Positions 1 through 6,304 of a stretch of 10,370 bases of DNA are shown here, one piece after another. The stretch comes from Christensenellaceae bacterium (GTDB lineage: Bacteria > Bacillota > Clostridia > Christensenellales > Borkfalkiaceae). Every line of letters starts with the position of its first letter. The stretch's first letter is position 1. Position numbers and translations under genes: made by a program. Where the stretch lies: the NCBI GenBank assembly GCA_948482865.1, contig CAOMHR010000046.1:1-10370 (forward strand). The letters run 5' to 3'. The notes below the pieces were generated by a model. It searched no databases and was not told where the DNA came from. It was given only the letters and a program-made list of their open reading frames with translations.

Positions 1-70
1 GATTGAAGTACTCCGCAGTGCTGTCCGCAAGTATTTTTTCGTCGTCGACTATAAGACAACTGTATTTCAT
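1..70 (-). CDS. Response regulator, N-terminal fragment (cut by window edge)
   Basis: Only the first 23 codons are in the window; the gene runs leftward past position 1. The peptide begins MKYSCLIVDDEKILADSTAE, which is the first beta strand of a CheY-like receiver domain followed by the acidic pocket (D9, D10, E11) that binds Mg2+ for aspartyl phosphorylation. The ILADSTAEYF stretch resembles the first helix of OmpR/PhoB-type regulators, but the output domain is not visible, so the subfamily is a guess. The start is supported by a GGAG ribosome binding site about 8 nt upstream (79-83). The gene is separated from the sugar operon by two hairpins, so it is probably an independent unit, usually paired with a histidine kinase gene further left. 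Confidence 0.82.
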   Translation of the reverse strand, partial: MKYSCLIVDDEKILADSTAEYFN

Positions 71-88
71 ATTTTTTCTCCTGAAATT

Positions 89-94
89 ATTATA
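89..94 (-). promoter_or_regulatory. Possible -10 box for the response regulator gene
   Basis: A perfect TATAAT reads leftward here, but no good -35 box lies 16-18 nt upstream. The predicted start of transcription would fall almost on the ribosome binding site at 79-83. The alternative is that the response regulator is transcribed from the better promoter at 255-283, with a leader of about 180 nt. Confidence 0.3.
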
Positions 95-141
95 CCGCTT
101 TCACAGGTATAAATCTTTAACAAATCCTTAAATATTACACA

Positions 142-248
142 TACAAAACCCCGCCCGAAAACGCTTTCGGGCGGGGTGATATTTATTTTTTATTGACCCT
201 TACACTATAAATTTATCCTGTTTTTTCAACGCCCGAATTAAAATTTAC
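142..248 (-). ncRNA. Candidate small RNA or attenuated leader
   Basis: This stretch lies between a leftward promoter (255-283, start predicted near 248) and a strong hairpin followed by TTTT (148-177). It would give a transcript of about 105 nt with no convincing open reading frame. It could be a free-standing small RNA. Alternatively, if the hairpin is conditional, it is the leader of the response regulator gene that starts at 70. Nothing in it matches an RNA family I recognise. The call rests only on the promoter-terminator arrangement. Confidence 0.35.
144..177 (-). terminator. GC-rich hairpin, probable intrinsic terminator
   Basis: Positions 148-160 and 165-177 form a perfect 13-bp stem with a 4-nt loop. 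Reading leftward, the stem is followed by TTTTGTATG, a short U-tract. It would end the transcript from the 255-283 promoter, or act as a second stop for operon read-through. On the plus strand the hairpin is followed by a T-rich run interrupted by TGATA, but no rightward gene lies upstream, so leftward use is more likely. Confidence 0.65.
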
Positions 249-254
249 GAAACT

Positions 255-283
255 ATTATACCACCCGCCGCACATATTGTAAA
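255..283 (-). promoter_or_regulatory. Orphan sigma-A type promoter
   Basis: Reading leftward there is TTTACA (278-283), a 17-nt spacer, then TATAAT (255-260), close to consensus with ideal spacing. The -35 box overlaps the U-tract of the operon terminator, so transcription restarts where the mal operon ends. The first gene downstream is the response regulator at 70, about 180 nt beyond the predicted start, with the 148-177 hairpin in between. Confidence 0.6.
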
Positions 284-322
284 TAAAAAACCGAAAAGCG
301 GGGAAATACTTCCCCGCTTTTC
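281..322 (-). terminator. Rho-independent terminator of the mal operon
   Basis: Positions 293-305 and 310-322 form a perfect 13-bp stem with a 4-nt loop. Reading leftward, the hairpin is followed by GG and then TTTTTTATTT, a classic U-tract. It lies 54 nt beyond the malK stop codon and ends the six-gene transcript. Confidence 0.92.
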
Positions 323-375
323 AGATAGTAATAAGGAGGTTCTCTCCGGAAATGCAAACCGGAAAAAATAATGAG

Positions 376-2280
376 TTAGATAATTCTGATATTGTGCGCC
401 GCTTCTATTACGGAAAGTTTTTCAACGTCCGGCACGAGTTTTGCCCCGTCCGCAACAGCGCCTTCGCACAGCACGTAAGCGGTCTTTCCGCCCGCTTCGC
501 ACACGGCGAATTTTTCCTTGCCGTAGTCAAGCATGTTGAGAACGCCCGCGGGAATTCCGTCTTCCGCAAAGGATAAATCATACGGCGTGCATTCATAGTA
601 AAGTTTTTCGGTAAACGCTCTTTTAACGCCCATAGCCGTAATGAGTTTGGTTGCGGCGTTATCGGGGCAGGGAAGTTTAAAGCCTTCAACGTCAAAGAAG
701 AATTTTATAACTTTCTTCTTCTTTTCCTTTCCGTTTACTTCCACCGTTTCGGCAACTTTTTCTTTAACCAGCTTACCTTCCAGCTTGATAATTTCGGGCA
801 TAGCTGAAACGACCGTCTCCCCGTCTTTTAAGAGTGAAATCTTCTTTAAATCTATACCTATTTTTGCCTTTCCGCATTTAACCGCTTCGTCCGCAACGGC
901 GTACATTCTTCTGTCGCCAAGCCCGAACGCGACAACGTATTTTCCGTTGATTTCTTCGCATTCGCTCACGGTTACCGCCGCGGCGGAGCCGTGCATTGTG
1001 ATTGCGTCGGTGGGAATCAAAAGTTCGTACTTGCCGCTTTCGCACTGAATTGCGGGCGGAAGTTTAAGCTCCGTACCAAGGAAAATAATTTTGCCGTCGG
1101 TTACTTCGCAGTCAAGATAATTGTATTCTGGTATTCTGGGAAGAATGCTGACTTCCGTCTCTTTGTCGAAAAGATGTACCTTTGTAATATCGAGAGCCGC
1201 GTCGATTATGTCGCCCGCTTTAAAGTCGCAGACCGCGTCCATATTGATTATAATTCTGGTAGAACTTTCGGTATAGCCGTCGCCCTGCATATTTATATCG
1301 CCGTATACAAGGGTCTGGTTTCCAAGCTCTTCCTTGTGCGAAACCCTGACTTTGATTTTCGATTTGCTCGCCTTGACGACTTCGGGGTTGATTGAAATGC
1401 TTTCGGCGCGCAGCCCTATATATACCCTTGACTTGCCGTCGAGATAGGACGGCTTCGCCTTGTACATCATCGAATAAGGTACTGTAATTTTAGCTTCCGA
1501 ATACTCGAAATTAATTTCAACTTCGTCGCCCTTTTTCAAAAGCGTGCCTTCGAAAAAGTTCATCTGCGGCGTGCCTATGAAGCCCGCAACGAACTTATTG
1601 CCGGGGTAGTTGTACAGGTTTTTGGGAGAGTCTATCTGCTGTACAAAGCCGTTTTTCATTACGACTATTCTCGTACCCATGGTCATTGCTTCAATCTGGT
1701 CGTGTGTGACGTAGATAAAAGTCGTTTGCAGCTTTGCATGAAGTTTAGCGATTTCGCTGCGCATCTGCGTTCTGAGTTTAGCGTCAAGGTTTGACAGCGG
1801 TTCGTCCAGAAGCATTACCTTGGGTTCGCGCACAATCGCGCGTCCGAGCGAAACTCTCTGTCTCTGTCCGCCCGACATTTCTTTGGGCTTTTTACCGAGA
1901 TATTCGGTTATGCCCAGAATTTCAGCCGCTTCCGTTACGCGTTTGTTTATTTCGTCCTTGGGCATTTTTCTGAGTCTGAGTCCGAACGCGATATTCTCGA
2001 ACACGGTCATATGGGGATAGAGCGCATAGTTCTGGAAAACCATTGCAATGTCCCTGTCCTTGGGTTCCATATCGTTTACCACGTTTTCGCCTATCATAAG
2101 TTCGCCCGCGCTTATGTCTTCAAGTCCCGCAATCATTCTGAGCGTCGTAGACTTTCCGCAACCCGACGGTCCGACGAAAACTATAAATTCTTTGTCGGCG
2201 ATTTCCATATTGAAATCGTTTACCGCCTTGGTGCCGTTAGGATATACTTTGTAAATATGTTTAAGACTTAATCCTGCCAT
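376..2280 (-). CDS. malK: MalK-type sugar ABC transporter ATPase with a long C-terminal extension
   Basis: This is the ATP-hydrolysing subunit of the maltodextrin importer, acting at the inner face of the membrane. The first 240 residues are a complete ABC ATPase: Walker A GPSGCGKST (37-45), Q-loop Q83, signature SGGQ (136-139), Walker B VMLLDEP (155-161, catalytic E160), D-loop SNLD (163-166) and switch H193. Residues about 240-380 form the usual regulatory TOBE/MOBE domain, with GLRAESISI (289-297) and the usual end motif TKVHLFDKETE (366-376). Family members (MalK, UgpC, MsmX) normally stop here at about 370 residues. This protein runs to 634, and residues 385-634 look like two more degenerate copies of the same domain. 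The start is supported by GGAAGGGG 5 nt upstream, and the gene lies 15 nt after the amylase gene. Its place in the operon suggests a dedicated ATPase rather than a shared MsmX. The extension is in frame with normal codon use. Confidence 0.95.
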   Translation of the reverse strand: MAGLSLKHIYKVYPNGTKAVNDFNMEIADKEFIVFVGPSGCGKSTTLRMIAGLEDISAGELMIGENVVNDMEPKDRDIAMVFQNYALYPHMTVFENIAFGLRLRKMPKDEINKRVTEAAEILGITEYLGKKPKEMSGGQRQRVSLGRAIVREPKVMLLDEPLSNLDAKLRTQMRSEIAKLHAKLQTTFIYVTHDQIEAMTMGTRIVVMKNGFVQQIDSPKNLYNYPGNKFVAGFIGTPQMNFFEGTLLKKGDEVEINFEYSEAKITVPYSMMYKAKPSYLDGKSRVYIGLRAESISINPEVVKASKSKIKVRVSHKEELGNQTLVYGDINMQGDGYTESSTRIIINMDAVCDFKAGDIIDAALDITKVHLFDKETEVSILPRIPEYNYLDCEVTDGKIIFLGTELKLPPAIQCESGKYELLIPTDAITMHGSAAAVTVSECEEINGKYVVAFGLGDRRMYAVADEAVKCGKAKIGIDLKKISLLKDGETVVSAMPEIIKLEGKLVKEKVAETVEVNGKEKKKKVIKFFFDVEGFKLPCPDNAATKLITAMGVKRAFTEKLYYECTPYDLSFAEDGIPAGVLNMLDYGKEKFAVCEAGGKTAYVLCEGAVADGAKLVPDVEKLSVIEAAHNIRII

Positions 2281-2295
2281 ATTTTCCCCTTCCTT

Positions 2296-3831
2296 TTAAG
2301 TTAAAATTGCTATTGAGTATCTGGGCATAGAAAGAGTTGTTCCGCTCATTTTTACGCCGCCGGTGACGCAGATGGTCTGCGCAAGCGTACCTTGTATGTC
2401 TTCAACCTTTTTGCTTTCCGCGCCGAGATTGATTACTATTTTAAGGCTCTGTTCTTTATACGTTTTCGTTATATACAAAACTTCGCTGTCTTCCAGAACG
2501 GTTCTTTCGGTAGAGCCGCGCATAATTGCGGGAAAGGCGTTTCTTGCATTGTTGCAAAGTTTGTAATAGTTGAGTATGGAATTTTTGTCTTTGAGCTGCT
2601 CTGCAACGCCGTCGTAAATGTATTGCGAACCTGCGCCCATCGGCAACGTCGTCATATTGGTCTGCTTGTTGTCCCACAGCATACCCACTCTTAAATCGGG
2701 GTCGCTGGCGGGGTTCTGCGCAATCATTCCTATCTCGTCGCCGTAGTAGGTAAACGTATTGCCAGAGAACATTGACAAAAGTCCGTAAGCGAATTTCGCC
2801 TTTTCTTCGTTCCTTGCCATTCTTCCCATAATTCTTGCAACGCCGTTGTCATGGTTTGAAAGGAAGGGCGCGGGAATATAGTCGCCTGCGGCTTTCGCGC
2901 AGTTGTTCATCGCCCTGTAAGCGTAAAGAGCCGAGTTGGCGTTTACGGCTGAAACAATTTCGCCCTTACCCGCCGCGGGGAAGTAGAAAAAGCTGTCCGC
3001 GCCGCTTTCGTAAAACTGCTCTATCGTGGATTTTCCTTCCCACGCTTCGCCTACGATATAGGCGTCCTTATTGTATTTGTTAGCCGTATCTTTGATGAAT
3101 TTGCAAACTTCAACGCTTGCTTCCCTGCCGTCGCAGTAGTACAGACAGCCGTCGAGACGGAATCCGTCGGTACCCTTTTCAAGCCAGAATTTTATAATTT
3201 TGTCAATTTCCGCCCTGACGGCTTCGTTTGACAGATTCAAGTCGGGCATACCGTAGTCAAACTGACCTTCGTACCAGATATTGCCGTTTTTATAATACTT
3301 GGGCAACTGAGTTTCGGAGAAATTATACCAGTCCGCATACGCGCCGTTTCCGCCGTTACCGTTTTTATAATTGACTGCCGACGTGAACCAGGGGTGTTGC
3401 GAAGACGTGTGGTTTACCACAAGGTCGATAATGACCTTAATGCCCTTTTCATGCGCCGCGGTTATAAGGTTTGAATAATCCTGCAACGTGCCGTACTTTT
3501 TATTTACCGAATAGTAGTCGGTGACGTCGTAACCGTGATAGCTTGCGGCGGGCATTATAGGCATAAGCCAGATTCCCGTGTAACCCATATCGCGTATATA
3601 GTCCAGCTTCTGGGTTATGCCGTTCAAATCGCCGTAGCCGTCCCCGTCCGAATCGCAGTACGAATACACGAAAATTTCGTAATAGTTGTCGTAGTTGTCG
3701 TCTATTATATTCTCTTCGAGAAGGGTCACCGACCCGCCGTCTTTTTTACACGCGGAAAAACCTATTACCGCGCAAAAACATGTTAAAGCCGCAACCACCG
3801 TGCATATTATAGCCGTTAATTTTTTCTTCAT
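2296..3831 (-). CDS. Secreted GH13 alpha-amylase family lipoprotein
   Basis: This glycoside hydrolase should cut alpha-glucans outside the cell to feed the transporter. The N-terminus has KKK, a hydrophobic stretch and a lipobox FSAC with the lipidated cysteine at 28, so the enzyme is probably anchored on the outer face of the membrane. The (beta/alpha)8 barrel carries all GH13 signatures: DLVVNH (136-141), GFRLD with nucleophile D227, GEAW with acid/base E262, and SNHD with D328. A calcium-loop-like DSDGDGYGDLNG lies at 60-71. The fifth conserved region reads MPDLN (195-199), typical of the GH13_36 group intermediate between oligo-1,6-glucosidases and neopullulanases, so alpha-1,4 hydrolysis, alpha-1,6 hydrolysis or transglycosylation are all possible. 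The C-terminal ~110 residues fit the usual beta-sandwich domain. The gene starts 3 nt after malG, with its GGGG ribosome binding site inside the malG end, so translation is probably coupled. Confidence 0.93.
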   Translation of the reverse strand: MKKKLTAIICTVVAALTCFCAVIGFSACKKDGGSVTLLEENIIDDNYDNYYEIFVYSYCDSDGDGYGDLNGITQKLDYIRDMGYTGIWLMPIMPAASYHGYDVTDYYSVNKKYGTLQDYSNLITAAHEKGIKVIIDLVVNHTSSQHPWFTSAVNYKNGNGGNGAYADWYNFSETQLPKYYKNGNIWYEGQFDYGMPDLNLSNEAVRAEIDKIIKFWLEKGTDGFRLDGCLYYCDGREASVEVCKFIKDTANKYNKDAYIVGEAWEGKSTIEQFYESGADSFFYFPAAGKGEIVSAVNANSALYAYRAMNNCAKAAGDYIPAPFLSNHDNGVARIMGRMARNEEKAKFAYGLLSMFSGNTFTYYGDEIGMIAQNPASDPDLRVGMLWDNKQTNMTTLPMGAGSQYIYDGVAEQLKDKNSILNYYKLCNNARNAFPAIMRGSTERTVLEDSEVLYITKTYKEQSLKIVINLGAESKKVEDIQGTLAQTICVTGGVKMSGTTLSMPRYSIAILT

Positions 3832-3834
3832 AGT

Positions 3835-4704
3835 TTACCCCTTTACGGACCCGCCCGTAACGCCCTGAACGTAGTACCTTTGCAGGCAGAAGAACAGTAT
3901 TGTGATAGGAATAGAAACGACCACCGAAGCCGCGCAGAAACGCGTGAAGTATTCGTTTATGGTTTCCCTGTCAAGCATATTCCAGAGACCTACCGCAATG
4001 TTGAAGTTGTCGGGGTCGCCGTTAACTATAAGCGACGCGAACATATACTCGCCCCAAGGCGCCATAAACGCGGTCAGTATTGTGTATATGATTATGGGCT
4101 TTGCAAGCGGCAGAATGATTTTGAAAAATACCGTCTGCCTGTTTGCGCCGTCTATTCTTGCCGCTTCGTCCAGCGATTTGGGGATGGTGTCAAAGAAGCC
4201 TTTGCAGATATAGTAACCCATACAAGAGCTTGCCACGTACACAAGAATCAGACCCACAAGTCCCATATTCTGCGTAAGTCCCACAAGTTTCAAAATGAAG
4301 TACACTGCCGTCATTGACATAAAGCCGGGGAACATTCCCAAAACAAGCATAAGGTTCATTAAGGGCTTTCTCATTTTGAAACGCAGACGCGAAAGCGCGT
4401 AACTGGTTATAAGCACTATCGTGGTCTGGATAAGCGTTACCACTACCGAAATTACAAGGGTAATTCCGTACCAGCGCGGGAAATTGAACTTGTCGGTATC
4501 GGTGAACAACTCGATATAGTTGTCAAACGTCCACTGCTGCGGCCAGAAATACATTGTTGAAGCGCCTTCTTCGCCGCGGAGCGACTGTAATACCAGAAAG
4601 AAGAACGGAAACAGCCAGATTACGCTTATAATTACGAGAATTATATATATCGCCGCGTTTGCGCCGCGCTCTGCTGCTTTTTTACTGCGGAATTTCTTTG
4701 TCAT
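3835..4704 (-). CDS. malG: Maltodextrin ABC transporter permease MalG
   Basis: This is the second membrane subunit of the importer. At 289 residues it has the normal family length, with six predicted membrane segments (about 16-38, 80-104, 112-137, 147-167, 202-222 and 258-274). The EAA loop that docks onto the ATPase is clear at 175-203, containing LDEAARIDGA with E180, A181, A182 and the conserved G186. The ending YYVQGVTGGSVKG is the typical MalG C-terminus (in E. coli MalG the tail reaches toward the sugar site). The start overlaps the malF stop by one base (TAATG), and an AGGAGG ribosome binding site lies inside the end of malF, so translation is coupled and the two permeases should be made in equal amounts. 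Confidence 0.96.
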   Translation of the reverse strand: MTKKFRSKKAAERGANAAIYIILVIISVIWLFPFFFLVLQSLRGEEGASTMYFWPQQWTFDNYIELFTDTDKFNFPRWYGITLVISVVVTLIQTTIVLITSYALSRLRFKMRKPLMNLMLVLGMFPGFMSMTAVYFILKLVGLTQNMGLVGLILVYVASSCMGYYICKGFFDTIPKSLDEAARIDGANRQTVFFKIILPLAKPIIIYTILTAFMAPWGEYMFASLIVNGDPDNFNIAVGLWNMLDRETINEYFTRFCAASVVVSIPITILFFCLQRYYVQGVTGGSVKG

Positions 4705-6233
4705 TACATGAAATCCTCCTCGTTCTTTACTGCGCTTGAACGGTTATAAACCACCAGCGAAACAACTGCCGTCATTAAGAACATCATAATGCTTATAACC
4801 GAAGCTACGCCGTAGTCGTTGTTGCGGAAAATCAGCTTATACAGCCAGGTTATCAGCAAATCGGTATCCGTCGCCGTGACGTCGTAACCTAACAACGGCA
4901 ACGACGGACCGCCGCCGTAAGTCAGAAGGAATATAACGTTGAAATTGTTAAGGTTGCCTATAAACTGGGTTATAAGATAGGGCGCCGTGACGTGCAGCAT
5001 ATAGGGCAGCGTAATCTTGAAAAAGGCTTTTACGGGACCCGCGCCGTCTATCCTTGCCGACTCGTACAAATCTTCGGGAATGTTCATAAGTATTCCCGTT
5101 GAAATCAACATCGTATAGGGTATACCTACCCAGATGTTGATTACTATAATAGTGACTTTTGCAAGCAAGCCGTCGGACAGGAAAGGTATATAATCTTCGA
5201 CCAGCCCCCACGACTTTAACATATTGTTTATAATGCCGTGGTCGCCGAGCATCTGCCCCATCAGCAATAAGGACACAAACTGCGGAACTGCTATCGTCAT
5301 AACGAGAACAGTACGCCACAGCTTTTTAAAGCGTATGCCCTTTTTGTTTATCATCAGCGCGACTATGATACCCAGGATATAGTTTGAAAAAGTCGCAAAA
5401 AACGCCCAGACTACCGTCCACAGCAACACTCTGCCGAACGTTCTGCCGAACGTTCCGCCCGCCATACCGCCGCCGAACACTTTGATAAAGTTCTGAAATC
5501 CTACCCAGGTGAACAAACTTCCCGGGGGCGTGTGAGCTTTATCGTAGTTGGTGAACGCCACAAAAATCATAAAGATTATGGGCAATATGGTGAATATGGT
5601 AAGTCCCGCCAAAGGCACTGCCAGAAGGGTTTTGTGATACTGGTCGTCCACGAACGATTTAACGTCGTCCTTCGCGGTTGCAAGGCGCTGCCTTGCTTCT
5701 TCTATCTGCTGGGTGTTGTAAGCCGACCTGATACTGTGGTACCAGGCGTAAATAAACGCCAGCATAAATATAATGGTCAAAAGTCCGTACAGCAGTATTA
5801 AAAGGCTGTTGTCGCCGGGGACAAGTTCTTCAAGCCCCGTCCAGGGATTTTCAACCCACTGGCTTTCAACCGTACCCAGCGTACCCATCATTCCAAGGTA
5901 CTGCCAGCCGAACAACGCCATATACAGTATGAACATTGTCTCGAAAGCTAAAAACAGAAGTCCCCTTAACCACTGCTTTCTGGCGAGCTGGGAAAAGCCG
6001 AATAATACGAATGAAAATCTCGTTTTCCAGTCGCCGTACTTTGCCGCCGAATAAATTGTAAGACCGAAGTTTTTAAACCCCAGCCCCACGCGTTTTGCCG
6101 CGGCGGGGATTCTGACTTTGAAAAAGTTTAAAAACAACAACGGGATAGCCTTAAAAAACGATACGAATTTGTAGCAGAATTTCTGCCACGCCGACATTTT
6201 AAGGTAATCCAGTTCCGTGACGTTCTGAGTCAT
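4704..6233 (-). CDS. malF: Maltodextrin ABC transporter permease MalF
   Basis: This is the first membrane subunit of the importer and pairs with MalG. It has 509 residues and about eight membrane segments (roughly 88-110, 143-166, 203-228, 268-296, 308-328, 358-384, 413-436 and 475-496). The EAA loop is at 386-410, containing EDLYESARIDGAG and ending in KITLP. It begins with a long basic, amphipathic N-terminal region (about 1-85), then two membrane segments and a charged, helical cytoplasmic stretch (170-200) before the conserved core. The outer loop between the third and fourth segments is only about 40 residues, so the large P2 domain of E. coli MalF is absent. A 12-bp tandem repeat duplicates the peptide TFGR just before the fourth segment. 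The start has a GGGGTG ribosome binding site (6239-6244) and follows malE by 71 nt. Confidence 0.95.
   Translation of the reverse strand: MTQNVTELDYLKMSAWQKFCYKFVSFFKAIPLLFLNFFKVRIPAAAKRVGLGFKNFGLTIYSAAKYGDWKTRFSFVLFGFSQLARKQWLRGLLFLAFETMFILYMALFGWQYLGMMGTLGTVESQWVENPWTGLEELVPGDNSLLILLYGLLTIIFMLAFIYAWYHSIRSAYNTQQIEEARQRLATAKDDVKSFVDDQYHKTLLAVPLAGLTIFTILPIIFMIFVAFTNYDKAHTPPGSLFTWVGFQNFIKVFGGGMAGGTFGRTFGRVLLWTVVWAFFATFSNYILGIIVALMINKKGIRFKKLWRTVLVMTIAVPQFVSLLLMGQMLGDHGIINNMLKSWGLVEDYIPFLSDGLLAKVTIIVINIWVGIPYTMLISTGILMNIPEDLYESARIDGAGPVKAFFKITLPYMLHVTAPYLITQFIGNLNNFNVIFLLTYGGGPSLPLLGYDVTATDTDLLITWLYKLIFRNNDYGVASVISIMMFLMTAVVSLVVYNRSSAVKNEEDFM
5431..5454. repeat. Perfect 12-bp tandem repeat inside malF
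   Basis: The unit CTGCCGAACGTT occurs twice back to back. It encodes TFGR-TFGR (residues 261-268 of MalF), at the junction between the outer loop and the fourth membrane segment. It stays in frame, and because the two copies are identical at the DNA level it is probably a recent duplication. Confidence 0.85.
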
Positions 6234-6251
6234 TATTTTTCACCCCTGTTT

Positions 6252-6288
6252 TACCGCAATGGGGCAAAGTAAACTTTGCCCCGCGGTA
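6252..6288 (-). promoter_or_regulatory. Intercistronic hairpin between malE and malF
   Basis: GGGGCAAAGT (6261-6270) pairs with ACTTTGCCCC (6273-6282), and the stem extends through TACCGC (6252-6257) and GCGGTA (6283-6288) with a 3-nt bulge (6258-6260). Reading leftward, the hairpin is followed by AAAACAGGGG rather than a run of T, so it is not a standard terminator. Hairpins at this place in sugar ABC operons commonly protect the upstream binding-protein mRNA from 3' decay, or cause partial termination, so that binding protein exceeds permease. That role here is an inference. Confidence 0.75.
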
Positions 6289-6304
6289 TATTGTGTTAAT
6301 TAAA

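Noticed and set aside
200..229. A ten-codon TTG-started leader-peptide-like frame inside the candidate small RNA
   Set aside because: It has no Shine-Dalgarno sequence, a rare start codon and no run of regulatory codons, so it is too short to support.
352..576. A 74-codon rightward frame preceded by a perfect AAGGAGG (333-339)
   Set aside because: It lies antisense to the malK 3' end, the spacing to the ATG is long at 12 nt, there is no rightward promoter, and the peptide has no recognisable features. The AAGGAGG is more likely chance or part of the operon 3' end.
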